Positions 8,151-17,612 of a stretch of DNA of 64,000 bases are shown here, piece after piece (position 1 is the first letter of the stretch; each line of letters starts with the position of its first letter). The stretch spans positions 95,883 through 159,882 of the forward strand of contig NZ_JHET01000013.1 of assembly GCF_000685355.1 (NCBI RefSeq). Direction: 5' to 3'. The translations under genes were made by a program, and so were the position numbers. The notes under the pieces are model-generated. The model did not search any database. It had not been told where the DNA came from and was given only the letters and a program-made list of their open reading frames with translations. Source of the DNA: Microbacterium sp. CH12i (lineage in GTDB: Bacteria; Actinomycetota; Actinomycetes; Actinomycetales; Microbacteriaceae).

Positions 8151-9905
8151 TCAGCGCGGGTCGCGGCGCCCGAAGACTCCCGCGAACACGGCGTGCGCGA
8201 GCGGGATCACGGAGACGGCGAGGAGCACTATTCCGAGTACCGCGTTCGGCACCAGCAGGAGGGAGCCGCCGACGACCAGCCCCGCGAACAGCACCGCCGA
8301 GACGACACGCAGGCCGATCCGTTCTAACCGCGCGAGGCGACGCTCGAGGCGCGAGGTGTCAAACGACAGCGTGCCCTGTTCGGCCTCGCTGATCACGGCG
8401 TCGAGCCGGCCGGGGAGACGTGCGACGATGCCAGCGGATGCCAACGCCTGCTGCGCGAACGCTTTCACTGTGTTGCCAGTTTCGTCACGCAACAGCTGCG
8501 CGGCGTAGGGCTCGACAGCATCCCAGACGTTGAACTTCTCGTTGAGTCCGCTGCACATGCCAGACGTCAGCGAGACCGCGCGGAAGAGCAGCAACATCCC
8601 TTCCGGAAGCTGGAACGGCAGCGAGCGGATGGTGTCGCCGAACTCGCGGGCGAAGTCGCGGAACTCGCGGGGGTCGACAGTGCTCAGCTCGGCGAAGCCC
8701 ATTCCGCCGAAGCGGGCGAACAGCGCGGTGATGGCGCGTTCGAACTCACGGGTGTCGCCGGATGGCAGCAGCACGCCGACTTCTTGCGCAGCTTCGACGA
8801 GCTTCTTCCCATCGCGGCCGGCGACGGCGATCACGAGCGCCCGTAAGCCGCTGCGGAGGTTGACGGGGACCTCGCCCATCATCCCGAAGTCGATGAATGT
8901 CAGCCGCCAGCCGCTCGCTGAGCCTGGCGAAGCGCCGCCGGCAGCTGCGCCATCCGACACCGGCGTGACGAAGATGTTGCCGGGGTGCGGGTCAGCGTGG
9001 AAAAAGCTGTGCGTGAAGACCTGCTCGAACATGACCTCGGCGAAGGTGCTGGCGACTTCGGCGGGGTCGATTCCGGCAGCGCGCAGAGCGTCGGTGTCGT
9101 TGATCTTGATCGCGGTGACGTCCGACAATGTGAGCACCCGCCGGGTCGTGCGTTCCCAGGCGACGATGGGGGCAGCGACCCTGACATCATCGTCGAAGTT
9201 CTCGGCGAACCGTTCGGCGTTCGCGGCCTCGTGCAGGTAGTCGATCTCCTCGAGGCTGGTGTGCGCGAATTCTTCGACGAGCGCGGGGGCGTCGACGCGG
9301 TCCGAGACGATGCGGATACGGCGAAGCCACCCGCCTACTTTGCGAAGCGCGGCGAGGTCGACGGCGATGATGTCGTCGATGCCGGGCCGCTGCACTTTGA
9401 CGACGACATCCGTGAAGCCGGTGTCGGCCGCGTCTTGTTCGGAGAGTCGCGCGCGGTGCGCTTGCCCGAGGGATGCCGCAGCCAGCGGCACGTCGTCGAA
9501 CCACGCGTATGCGCGCTCGAGTGGCACACCGAGTTCGGCCTCTGCTTGCCTCTTGATGTCGGCGAACGGGACCGCGGGAACTTCGTCCTGCAGCCCCGCG
9601 AGCTCGGCGGTGATTTCGGGCGGGAGTACGTCCATCCGCGAGGAGAGGAACTGACCCACTTTGATCATGAGCCCGCCGAGGTCGACGGCGAGCGCGTGGA
9701 AACGCTGCGCGAGCCGTCGCATCCGGTTTTCGCGGGTGCGCTCGCTGACGCCTGCGAGGCCGATGCGCGGCAGGAGCAGTTCGAACCACCAGAGCTGTAC
9801 GAGCTGCAGTGATGCGAAGCGCAGGATGCGTCGGTAGCGGGCGCGGTGAGGCTGCGCTTGTTGCGGCAGGGGATGTTGCGGCAGGGGATGTTGCGCGTCA
9901 GCCAT
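8151..9905 (-). CDS. ABC1/UbiB-family atypical kinase
   Basis: Family hallmarks are present in order: the KxGQ motif in LMIKVGQFLSSR (~residues 81-92), an alanine-rich loop AAASLGQAH, an invariant-lysine strand VVVKVQRPG, EEIDYLHEAAN, HADPHPGNIF, and FIDFGMMGE. Two hydrophobic helices near the C-terminus (~530-575) suggest membrane anchoring. UbiB/ABC1 proteins are ATPases/kinases that support isoprenoid-quinone metabolism; in actinobacteria the partner would be menaquinone, which is inference. Two adjacent ATGs exist; the second (9905) sits better relative to AGGGG. Codons 6-10 and 11-15 are a 15-bp tandem duplication giving HPLPQ twice. It follows the PadR gene by 16 bases. Confidence 0.85.
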   Translation of the reverse strand: MADAQHPLPQHPLPQQAQPHRARYRRILRFASLQLVQLWWFELLLPRIGLAGVSERTRENRMRRLAQRFHALAVDLGGLMIKVGQFLSSRMDVLPPEITAELAGLQDEVPAVPFADIKRQAEAELGVPLERAYAWFDDVPLAAASLGQAHRARLSEQDAADTGFTDVVVKVQRPGIDDIIAVDLAALRKVGGWLRRIRIVSDRVDAPALVEEFAHTSLEEIDYLHEAANAERFAENFDDDVRVAAPIVAWERTTRRVLTLSDVTAIKINDTDALRAAGIDPAEVASTFAEVMFEQVFTHSFFHADPHPGNIFVTPVSDGAAAGGASPGSASGWRLTFIDFGMMGEVPVNLRSGLRALVIAVAGRDGKKLVEAAQEVGVLLPSGDTREFERAITALFARFGGMGFAELSTVDPREFRDFAREFGDTIRSLPFQLPEGMLLLFRAVSLTSGMCSGLNEKFNVWDAVEPYAAQLLRDETGNTVKAFAQQALASAGIVARLPGRLDAVISEAEQGTLSFDTSRLERRLARLERIGLRVVSAVLFAGLVVGGSLLLVPNAVLGIVLLAVSVIPLAHAVFAGVFGRRDPR

Positions 9906-9921
9906 CATGCCCCTCTACTGA

Positions 9922-10497
9922 TCAGTCTTGGGCGAGGATCGCGTACAGCTTACGGCGGGCGTCGTCGAGGACGTCGACAGCTTTCTCCAACTGTTCGGAG
10001 TTTCCGGTGCGGGCCAGCTGGGCCGCCGCTCCGGCGAGGTCGACTCCGGCCTTGGCAAGGGCGCCGTGCTGGCCGTGTTCCCGGGTGCCAGTGGTGGTTT
10101 TCCAGGGTGCGGGTGCGTCGGCTTCGTCGGCAGCCGCGCGACCTGCTTCAGTGAGCGAGTAGGTCTTGCGGCCATTCTGCTCTTCGGCCGAGACGAGGCC
10201 TTCGTCGGCGAGGAGCTGAAGGGTCGGGTATACGGAGCCTGCGCTCGGCTTCCATGAGCCGTTGCTGCGCTCTTCGATCTCGCGGATGATCTGGTAGCCG
10301 TGCATCGGCTCTTCGGCGAGCAGGCTGAGGACGGCCGCGCGCACGTCGCCGCGGGCCATACGAGTCGAGCCGCCTGGACGCTGTTCGAAGGTCTTTCGGA
10401 GTTGATCCATGGCATCGAAGAGAGCGGATGCTGGACCACCTGCACCGCCAAAGGGCGAGCCTGAGCCGAATCCGCCGGTGGGGAATGAACCGTTCAT
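9922..10497 (-). CDS. PadR-family transcriptional regulator
   Basis: The 191-residue protein has a flexible glycine-rich N-terminus followed by the PadR winged helix (about residues 48-120): AVLSLLAEEPMHGYQIIREIEER, SAGSVYPTLQLLADEGLV and YSLTEAGR. The C-terminal helices probably mediate dimerisation. It precedes the ABC1 kinase gene and has a perfect palindrome of PadR type upstream at 10526-10539, so autoregulation of the pair is likely. AGGAGG lies five bases before the ATG. Confidence 0.88.
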   Translation of the reverse strand: MNGSFPTGGFGSGSPFGGAGGPASALFDAMDQLRKTFEQRPGGSTRMARGDVRAAVLSLLAEEPMHGYQIIREIEERSNGSWKPSAGSVYPTLQLLADEGLVSAEEQNGRKTYSLTEAGRAAADEADAPAPWKTTTGTREHGQHGALAKAGVDLAGAAAQLARTGNSEQLEKAVDVLDDARRKLYAILAQD

Positions 10498-10525
10498 GAT
10501 GGCCTCCTAAAATTGAGCGATAGTC

Positions 10526-10539
10526 AACGATATATCGTT
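10526..10539. promoter_or_regulatory. PadR-type operator palindrome AACGATATATCGTT
   Basis: A perfect 14-bp palindrome lies about 29 bp upstream of the padR-like start. ATAT-centred palindromes of this kind are typical PadR sites and here would overlap the promoter, consistent with autorepression. Confidence 0.7.
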
Positions 10540-10584
10540 AATTGTCGTTAGGGAAGAGTTTCTTGCGGTCATTTCACGCCGCGT

Positions 10585-11928
10585 TCACGCCGCGATGTCG
10601 AACCGCGCCCGACCTCCGAGCCGCGGCCTGCGAGTCGGATCGACATAGGGCGGCGGGATGAACCACACTCGGGCAGCTGTGCCCGTGCCATCGATCCGTA
10701 TCTCCCACCCGTTGTCATGGATGCGATGGTGACACGTCTCACAAAGGAGCACTCCGTTCGAGAGATCGGTGCTGCCGTGATGTCGTTGCCACCAGCGAAT
10801 GTGATGCGCCCTCGTCATTTCTGGCGGAAGCGCACACATCGCACACCCACCGTCCCGCTCGCCCAGGGCGAGGCGTTGCGCTCGAGTGAACAGCCTCTTC
10901 TCGCGTCCCCAATCGAGAATCTCGCTTTCCCCGTTGAAAACGCAGGGAATCACTCCGCCGTTGGCAGCCATCCGGCGAGCAGCACCGGCGCTGACTGGCT
11001 GGTCAACCCCGTCGACTGCCGCTGAGCCGGTGCCCGCCTGCAGATCGTCCAGGTTCATGCGGATAATCACGGTCGCTCCGGCAACGGGAAGCCCCTTTTC
11101 GGAGCAACCGAGCACGTGAGCGCAGAACAGACTGAGCGCGTCGGCCTGGAGCATCGCCACACTGCGGCGGTCAGCATCCGGCGCGTCGGGATCGACAGCA
11201 TTCTTCCGCGCCGCGAACGCGGCGGTGACATACCCGCGCATGGCAGTGACGAACGGAGCGGCTGACTCCGCGTCAAACTTTCCATTGAAATGCACCATGC
11301 CATCGCGCTCGAAAATCGTCAGTGATCGCTTGGATCGGTGCTCGTCCTCCCGCGGCTCGACGCCGTCTGGATCGAGCCACGCCTCAGCGCGCACGATGAG
11401 CTTTCGCAGGTCGTCGAGCGAGAGCCCGGCGGCCGATCCGGTGAGTACACACTCACCCTCGGCGATCAGCTCTGCTCCGGCGGCGATACGACACCGATCA
11501 AGCAGAGCGATGATCATCGCGGCGGCCTGAGCGCTGAGCGCGCCTGAGGCGAGAGCTTCGCGGATGATCGGGTACTTCGCCGGCAACGGATTACCCAGCA
11601 GGTCACTGCGTGGAGCGGTGGCTTCCCCCACCTTGATCAAACGCGTCGCGTCGCCGGTCGATACTCCGGTAGCTGCGGCGATGAGCTTTGCAGGAGTACG
11701 AAACCCCTGCTGCTTCGCGAGACTGTCTGGTCCGAGTTCGCGACGAGATTCACTCGAGATACCAGCCGCCACATCGACGTGCACGGCATCGAGTCGACGT
11801 TGCAGCACACCGATCGTGTCTTCGATCTGAATGAGCTTCTCTCTCGAAAGAGTATTCGAACTTTCGGCATCGGCCCACACCTCATCCAGGCGGGATACCG
11901 CCTGGATAAGTGGGGTCAACTTCGACAT
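10585..11928 (-). CDS. DUF222 / HNH endonuclease domain protein (13E12-repeat type)
   Basis: The first ~300 residues form the helical DUF222 region (KLIAAATGVSTGDATRLIKVGEA, LASGALSAQAAAMIIALLDR). A C-terminal HNH motif follows: GCAMCALPPEMTRAHHIRWWQRHHGSTDLSNGVLLC then CHHRIHDNGWEI, with paired cysteines for zinc. These proteins are multi-copy in actinobacteria and resemble the mycobacterial 13E12 repeat family; their function is unknown, though HNH implies DNA cleavage. The start at 11928 (MSKLTPLIQ) is chosen because GGAG lies just upstream; the open frame extends to 12147 through a (GCACAC)n microsatellite that would encode an unlikely CVCVCVC run. Confidence 0.85.
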   Translation of the reverse strand: MSKLTPLIQAVSRLDEVWADAESSNTLSREKLIQIEDTIGVLQRRLDAVHVDVAAGISSESRRELGPDSLAKQQGFRTPAKLIAAATGVSTGDATRLIKVGEATAPRSDLLGNPLPAKYPIIREALASGALSAQAAAMIIALLDRCRIAAGAELIAEGECVLTGSAAGLSLDDLRKLIVRAEAWLDPDGVEPREDEHRSKRSLTIFERDGMVHFNGKFDAESAAPFVTAMRGYVTAAFAARKNAVDPDAPDADRRSVAMLQADALSLFCAHVLGCSEKGLPVAGATVIIRMNLDDLQAGTGSAAVDGVDQPVSAGAARRMAANGGVIPCVFNGESEILDWGREKRLFTRAQRLALGERDGGCAMCALPPEMTRAHHIRWWQRHHGSTDLSNGVLLCETCHHRIHDNGWEIRIDGTGTAARVWFIPPPYVDPTRRPRLGGRARFDIAA

Positions 11929-12048
11929 AACTCCAGCGTACCCCATAAAGTGAGATTTGTCGAAGTTTTGTTCGAAAGATTTTAGAATTGCACGCGGTGC
12001 GAGGAAGACGCGACAGATGCTGATCACGATCAGGCGTAAGTAAGCCCC

Positions 12049-12076
12049 GCACACGCACACGCACACGCACACGCAC
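12049..12076. repeat. Hexanucleotide microsatellite (GCACAC)4.7
   Basis: Four full copies and one partial copy of GCACAC occur 120 bp upstream of the DUF222/HNH start. Such repeats are rare in this window and prone to slippage. Confidence 0.85.
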
Positions 12077-12130
12077 CCAAGCTGGCGCCCACTCAGCGGA
12101 TCGCCATGCGGAGCGGCAACGGGGAACTGC

Positions 12131-13423
12131 TCACAGCAGCGCGGCACGAGCGACCGCCCGCATGGCTGGCGAGATCACGCCGAACCGGTCTGGTTCCGAC
12201 AGCGCAGCGAGCCTGTCGATGGTCTGCCTAACCTGCACCGGCATCCCGGTTTCGGCATTCGACGCCGAACGATCGAACGGACTCGTGTACAGGCCATACT
12301 CGTCGTAGCCATCTGGTGAACATCGATACTCTTCGGTCGCCGCCCTGCCGAGGTCGACCAGCGCCGGAAGCTCGGCGAAGGTCTCAGCGGACCCATCAGC
12401 GATCGCGAGGAGCGCAAGTGTCTGATCGCATGAATCGGCGTCGAAAGACCACCCGCCATAGCGATTGCCGCGTTCGGTGACCGCCCGGGCGAGTTCGCAC
12501 AACGTCTTCGAGCCGGGTTCAACAAGCGAACGTCCGCGCTTCGTCACCAGGATGCGGCCTTTCAGCCGTCGGATCAGCTTCGACTGACGCGCTAGCGACA
12601 GCAGCGCCTCGCCTGGCGCGCTGACGCTATCCGCGCCCCCCGCCGCCGCGCCCGTCGCGCCCGCCGACGCCCAGCCAAGTGCGCGCACGATCGCCGCAAC
12701 GTCTCGGTCGGCGAGCCATCCGGTCTCGGAATCCTGGACCAGACCAGCAGCACCGACGCACTCGAACAATGCGGTGAGCGACGCCAGCGCTGACTCGACC
12801 GTACTCCACTCAAGTGGTCGTTCCTCAAGGATTCCCGTGTCGTCGAGGTGTACAAGAAGCGCGAGTCGGCGGGTCGGGGCCAACGATCGGAGCAGGGAGT
12901 CGAGTCGAGAAGACGATCGGATGCCGTGGCCACCAGCGAGTCCAGAATCGTCGAAGCGCGGGACGACGACTCCGAACCGCTGTGCGAGTTCGTTGTTGAT
13001 GTGGTGGACGCGAAACGGGGGTGCGTCGCTCTGCCATCGTCCGATGACCGGTGCGGGCGCATCCGGCTCGGCATCGACAACCGCAACGCACGGATCACCG
13101 ACCGCGGGCGTGCCTGCGCCCATGACAAATACGTCGATCTCGTGCGGTATCTCCGGGAGCCGCATCGTCTGACGTTCGACGCGCCAGTGTGGCGGAGAAA
13201 GCTCAAGCCGCCCATCAAAGTCACTGTGAATGTCATCGCGAGGTGTACCGAGGCTCAACAGATAGGCCTCGACGAGCCAATCGGCGGATGCTCCGGAGGG
13301 CAGCTCGATGGAGCGATCAAACTCTGAGTGCCCGGCGACAGAGAGCCGAACATGAATGGAGGGCGTGACGCGGAGGCGTGAGAGAAGGTTCATGCCGTTC
13401 ACGCTAAGAATCGCGCCCGACAC
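12131..13423 (-). CDS. Uncharacterised protein, weak resemblance to pRiA4b ORF-3-like proteins
   Basis: The 430-residue protein has no signal peptide or membrane segment. The N-terminus (RLRVTPSIHVRLSVAGHSEFDRSIELP, then WLVEAYLLSLG) and a later segment LIRRLKGRILVTKRGRSLV resemble parts of actinobacterial plasmid pRiA4b ORF-3-type proteins, the second looking like a winged-helix repeat. This is a visual resemblance only and I do not assign a function. The true start may be the internal ATG at 13393 (MNLLSRLRV). It lies upstream of the DUF222/HNH gene on the same strand with ~200 bp between them, so the two need not be linked. Confidence 0.5.
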   Translation of the reverse strand: MSGAILSVNGMNLLSRLRVTPSIHVRLSVAGHSEFDRSIELPSGASADWLVEAYLLSLGTPRDDIHSDFDGRLELSPPHWRVERQTMRLPEIPHEIDVFVMGAGTPAVGDPCVAVVDAEPDAPAPVIGRWQSDAPPFRVHHINNELAQRFGVVVPRFDDSGLAGGHGIRSSSRLDSLLRSLAPTRRLALLVHLDDTGILEERPLEWSTVESALASLTALFECVGAAGLVQDSETGWLADRDVAAIVRALGWASAGATGAAAGGADSVSAPGEALLSLARQSKLIRRLKGRILVTKRGRSLVEPGSKTLCELARAVTERGNRYGGWSFDADSCDQTLALLAIADGSAETFAELPALVDLGRAATEEYRCSPDGYDEYGLYTSPFDRSASNAETGMPVQVRQTIDRLAALSEPDRFGVISPAMRAVARAALL

Positions 13424-13619
13424 TCAAGCCTCTATATCCAGGAACGGTGGATAACTCATCGAAGGTGGTGGGTGGGGAGCATGAATCGGCTCGTGCTGCT
13501 TCCTGAACTACCGGGACTCAGCCTAGGCAATGTCCGACGCTCCCCATACTCTGATCTCGTCTCACCGATGAGGCGTCTCGATACCGAGATGAACAACATA
13601 CGAAACCGGAGTGAAAAAT

Positions 13620-14111
13620 ATGAACGAGACGACTCTCACGCTTGTGGGCAACTTGACCGCCGACCCTGAGCTGCGCCAGACGCAATCGGGTGTTGCGGTC
13701 GCGAGCTTCACCGTCGCGAGCACGCCACGCAACTTCGATCGCGCGGCAAACGAGTGGAAGGACGGCGAGGCACTCTTCCTACGCTGCTCTGCCTGGCGCG
13801 ACCTCGCCACGAACATCACGGCGTCGCTCACGAAGGGCAGTCGCGTGATCGTCACCGGGCGTTTGCAGCAGCGCAGCTACCAAGATCGTGAAGGCAACAG
13901 TCGCGTCAGCATGGAGCTGCAGGTCGACGAGGTCGGCCCGTCGTTGCGCTACGCGACCGCACAGGTCGTGCGCGGGGATCGGTCAGGTGGCGCCTCGTTC
14001 GGCGGTGATCAGCGATCGGATGCTGGTGCGCCACGTCCGCCCGTCGCGACCGGCGAGCCGCAACAGGCCTCAGATGCAGAGTGGGCAACGACCGACGCCA
14101 CGCCGTTCTGA
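13620..14111 (+). CDS. ssb: Single-stranded DNA-binding protein (second SSB type)
   Basis: The 163-residue protein is an OB fold: [28 protein letters not shown], then [38 protein letters not shown]. An acidic-poor tail ends TDATPF, similar to the aromatic-proline tip that recruits partners. It lacks the rpsF/rpsR neighbours of the housekeeping ssb, so it is probably the accessory paralogue found in many actinobacteria (linked there to competence or recombination). GGAG eight bases upstream of 13620 decides this start over a GTG at 13611. Its stop overlaps the next ATG as TGATG. Confidence 0.85.
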   Translation: MNETTLTLVGNLTADPELRQTQSGVAVASFTVASTPRNFDRAANEWKDGEALFLRCSAWRDLATNITASLTKGSRVIVTGRLQQRSYQDREGNSRVSMELQVDEVGPSLRYATAQVVRGDRSGGASFGGDQRSDAGAPRPPVATGEPQQASDAEWATTDATPF

Positions 14112-14894
14112 TGCGTGCCGCAGCCGCGCTGAAGCTGAGCAGCGCGCCTCGTCACCGGCAGTTCCCGCGGCATCGGTCGCGCGATCGCGCAGACCTTGGC
14201 CCGCCGCGGCGATCGGGTCGCGGTGCACTACGCCAGCGATCGGGCAGCGGCGGAGCAGACGCTCGCGTCGCTCGACGGTACGGGGCACGCGATCATCGGC
14301 GGCGACATCGGTTCACCCGCAGGCGCCCAGCAGGTCGTCGATGATGCGGTCGCCGCGCTCGGGTCGCTCGACATCCTGGTGAACAACGCCGCCGCCGCAC
14401 CGAACGCCAGCAACGCGCACCGGCCGGACTCGACGACGTTCGAGCAGTGGCAACAGGCCTGGCTCCCGATGGTGCAGGTCAACCTGCTGGGGGCCGCGAA
14501 CGTGATGCTGTTGTTCGCCCAGCACCTGATCGCGCGCGGATCCGGCGGCACGATCGTCAACATCGGCTCGCGTGGCGCCTTCCGCGGCGAGCCCGATCAC
14601 CCGGCCTACGCAGCGACGAAAGCCGGCCTGCAGGCGCTCGGGCAGTCGATGGCGCTCGCTTTGGCCCCGCACGACATCGCGGTGGCCTCGGTCGCGCCCG
14701 GCATGATCGCGACCGAGCGTCAGGCCGAGAAGCTCTCCGGCGCATCGGGTGACCGCATCAAGGAACAGAGTCCCTTCGGCCGGGTGGGAACGCCAGACGA
14801 GGTCGCGGAAGCCGTCGCCTATCTCACGTCCGGTTCGGCGAAGTGGGCGTCGGGCGCGATCCTCGACTTGAACGGGGCGTCATACTTTCGATGA
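14111..14894 (+). pseudogene. SDR-family oxidoreductase, frameshift near the N-terminus
   Basis: From ~14145 the frame gives a complete short-chain dehydrogenase: LVTGSSRGIGRAIA (NAD(P)-binding), NNAAAAPNASN, the catalytic region NIGSRGAFRGEPDHPAYAATKAG with Y-x3-K, and a C-terminal GAILDLNGASYFR. That frame has no start codon: stops occur just upstream. The only good start is the ATG at 14111, overlapping the ssb stop, in a different frame that must change near 14135. One indel therefore separates the start from the enzyme. Substrate unknown. Its last 70 bp overlap the convergent PfkB kinase gene. Confidence 0.75.
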
Positions 14895-15894
14895 GCGACT
14901 CCGAAGCACGGAGGAACTCCTCGACCTCAGCTGCGGTCGGAGCGGTCGTCGGCCCACGACGGGTGACTTTGATCGCGGCCGCGGCGTTGGCGTGCCGGCA
15001 GGCATCCGCCCACGTCGAACCACCGGCGATGCCAGCCAGCAGCGCGCCGGTGTGGGTGTCACCGGCGCCGTTCGTGTCGACGGGGGTCTGCGGAAAGCCC
15101 GGCACGTAAGTCGCCTCGCCGTGCGCATGCACCGCACATCCTTCCGCCCCGTCGCGCACGATGGTGACCGCCCCGGCGCGCATCAGCGGAGCAAGCGCGC
15201 GGGCTTGGGCCACGATCTCGCGTTCGGATGCTTCGGGCGAAACACCGAGCGCAGCCAGCAGGTCGGTCGCCTCCTCGGCGTTGCTGGTCCACACGTCGGT
15301 GCGGGCGAGCATCGTCCCACGCACCTCGGCGGGAAGCGCAGCGAAAGCCGCCCCTGGGTCAAGGATGACGACCGCAGCCTCGGGGAGGGATGCCATCCAC
15401 TCCAGCAACGGGTCGCGGGTCTGTGCGACGGCGAGCGAGTATCCGGTGACGCAGACGAGGTCGTCGGGCTGCACGTCGGCGCTCGCGAGCGAGTCGACTG
15501 TGATCTCGCGCTCGGCGCCCAGCGTCGTGACGAACGTGCGCTCCGCGGTGGGTTCGACCAGCACGACACACACGCCGGTGTCTTGCGTGGTCACTGGAGG
15601 GGCGGATGCTGCGATGCCATCAGCATCCAGTGCTTCACGGATCAGATCCCCGTACGGACCGGTCCCGATCGCTCCGGCATGCAGGCACTGCGCACCCAGG
15701 CGGGCCGCCGCGAGCAGCACTGTGACGGAGCCACCGGCGTACTCCGCGACGGAGTCGGCCATCAGGTTCTGTCCGCGCACGGGAAGGTCTTTCACCTCGA
15801 TGACCAAGTCGACCAGAGCTTGCCCGGTGTGGATCACTCGCGGCGGGTGCGCATCCCGCGCGAGTCGGTCATCGGTCTCGGCACGGCTGCGCAT
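14824..15894 (-). CDS. PfkB-family (ribokinase-like) carbohydrate kinase
   Basis: The 356-residue protein begins with a ribokinase-type strand IHTGQALVDLVIEV and AEYAGGSVTVLLAAARLGA, and carries the PfkB signature 2 DTNGAGDTHTGALLAGI with the catalytic aspartate after NGAG. It should phosphorylate a sugar or nucleoside at an alcohol; the substrate cannot be told. The last ~25 residues (SSRGSRPTPTSPNRT) look non-native and overlap the SDR gene antisense by 70 bp, so an upstream stop may have been lost. It is followed ten bases later by a convergently decayed MFS gene on the same strand. Confidence 0.85.
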   Translation of the reverse strand: MRSRAETDDRLARDAHPPRVIHTGQALVDLVIEVKDLPVRGQNLMADSVAEYAGGSVTVLLAAARLGAQCLHAGAIGTGPYGDLIREALDADGIAASAPPVTTQDTGVCVVLVEPTAERTFVTTLGAEREITVDSLASADVQPDDLVCVTGYSLAVAQTRDPLLEWMASLPEAAVVILDPGAAFAALPAEVRGTMLARTDVWTSNAEEATDLLAALGVSPEASEREIVAQARALAPLMRAGAVTIVRDGAEGCAVHAHGEATYVPGFPQTPVDTNGAGDTHTGALLAGIAGGSTWADACRHANAAAAIKVTRRGPTTAPTAAEVEEFLRASESLIESMTPRSSRGSRPTPTSPNRT

Positions 15895-15903
15895 GCGGAC
15901 AGC

Positions 15904-17122
15904 CTATCGATCGGATGCCGGGGTGCGATCCCGCTGCCCCGCCAGCACCCCGGCGAACGCAATCGCCACGACCCCAGCCACCGGCACCACGATCAGTCCC
16001 GCCCGCAGCCCCGCATTGTCGGCGATGAATCCGACAAACGGCGGGGATAGCAAGAACCCGAGCCGCAGCAACCACGACACGATCGTGAGTCCCGCGCCGT
16101 GTCGCAGTCCGGGCAGAGCATCCGCCGCCTGCATGGCAGCAGGGATGAGGGTCGCAGAACCGAACCCTGCCAGCGCAAAGCCCAGAATCGTGATCGGCAC
16201 GGTCGGGAAGGCCAACGCCAACCCCATGCCGACGGCGATGATGAGTCCGCCGGCACGTGCAACGTTGCGCTGCCCGAAGACGTCAACCATCCGGTCGCCG
16301 ATGATTCGGCCGATGAACTGTGCGCCGACGAGGGCGATGTATCCGGTGGCGGCGATGACTATCGGAGCATCGAGCGAGTCTGAGAGGTAGAGCGTCGCCC
16401 ATGACATTCCGGCATCCTCAACGACAGCGCCTGCGATCGAGATCAACACGAGAGCGACGATGACGAACACGGTCTTCGCGCCGATGCGAACCAGCGCCCC
16501 GCTGATCTCCGCACCTCCGGCGACTGCCTCTTCTTCTGTGACCTCATCGCGGCCCGGCAGGCATAGTCGCAGGGCGATGAGCGAGACGACGCAGAAGATC
16601 ACAGCGGAGATGATCAGGTGGATGCCGATGGGCAGACCCGTCGCGATCGCGACGGCCGCCATCGATCCGCCGAGGACCGCACCGATCGACCAGGTCGCGT
16701 GGAAGGAGTTGATGATCGAGCGACCGTAGCCGCGCTGCACCCGTAGACCGTGGGCGTTCTGCGCGACGTCGGTGATGGCATCCGCCGCTCCCCCGACCAG
16801 CAATCCGAGCGCGAACAGCAGCACGTGCGGCGAGAGCCCCGCGGCGAGAATGCCGAGGCTGGTGAGGATGGTTCCGGCGACGGCGACCTTCGCTGAGCCG
16901 AATCGGCGGATGAACATCGCCGCCGCAAGACCCGCGATGATCGCACCAGCAGGGAAGGCCGCGATCGCGAGGCCGTAGGCGCGGCATCCAGACCGAGGGA
17001 TGCTTTGATCTCGGGGTAGCGCGGCAGGATGTTGGCGAACAGCGCGCCGTTCGTCAGGAACAGCAGCGCGACGCGACGCGGGCTCGGCGCAGGGCCGGGT
17101 CGAGGGTGGGGGAACCAGACAC
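15904..17122 (-). pseudogene. MFS transporter (12-TM), frameshift after the first helix
   Basis: The main frame (16917 to 15904) encodes eleven hydrophobic helices beginning MFIRRFGSAKVAVAG. The expected first helix is in a second frame upstream: a GTG at 17122 starts VSGSPTLDPALRRARVALL, then LFLTNGALFANILPRYPEIKASLGLDAA, after which one missing base near 16978 disrupts AYGLAIAAFPAGAIIAGLAAAMF. This N-terminus is typical of MFS proteins of the YbjJ-like group (fosfomycin/sugar-type exporters). With the base restored the protein is ~406 residues and complete. Substrate unknown. Confidence 0.75.
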
Positions 17123-17141
17123 GTGTACGACCGTATCGGTG

Positions 17142-17603
17142 TCAGCGTCCCCCGGCGTTCACCCCGCTCACACCGAGCGGCGCCGAGCGGTGCACCGTGA
17201 TCGGGTCGAACACTTCCCCCACCGCGTAATAGCCGCCGAACAGCTGGGCGCCCGCAGGAGTCAGCGTCACCTGCTCGAACACGATGTCACCTCCGTCTTC
17301 GCGCGGGGCGCTGAGCGCGAAAGCATCCACAGCCTGCCCACCGGGCGAGGTCGCGAGCAGCCAGGAGCCAGCTGCCGAGCGGTATGCGCGCAGCGATTCC
17401 AGTGACGTGATCGGCATTCCGTAGTGGGCGAACAGCGACACCGATCCGGTCGTCGCGTACTCGGCGGCAGCGGATGCCGCAGAGACCAGAGGGAAACGGA
17501 ACTGCCCGTTCTGCGACGTCACGCCATCGACGCGCACAGCACCACCCGGCGATGACGTGACGTACAGAAGAAGGCTGAGCTTGATGCTCCACTCGAGGTA
17601 CAT
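17142..17603 (-). CDS. HtaA-domain protein without a signal peptide
   Basis: The 153-residue chain looks like a single HtaA domain: LEWSIKLSLLLYV at the start, NGQFRFPL, TGSVSLFAHYG, SGSWLLATS-type strands, and a closing VTLTPAGAQLFGGYYAVGEVFDPITV. HtaA domains in Corynebacterium surface proteins bind haem during haem uptake. Here there is no signal peptide, no transmembrane anchor and no sortase motif, and the gene follows the P450-reductase gene by nine bases. A cytoplasmic role linked to the haem enzyme is suggested by context only. It is the last gene of the TetR-linked cluster. Confidence 0.65.
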   Translation of the reverse strand: MYLEWSIKLSLLLYVTSSPGGAVRVDGVTSQNGQFRFPLVSAASAAAEYATTGSVSLFAHYGMPITSLESLRAYRSAAGSWLLATSPGGQAVDAFALSAPREDGGDIVFEQVTLTPAGAQLFGGYYAVGEVFDPITVHRSAPLGVSGVNAGGR

Positions 17604-17612
17604 GACTACTTC

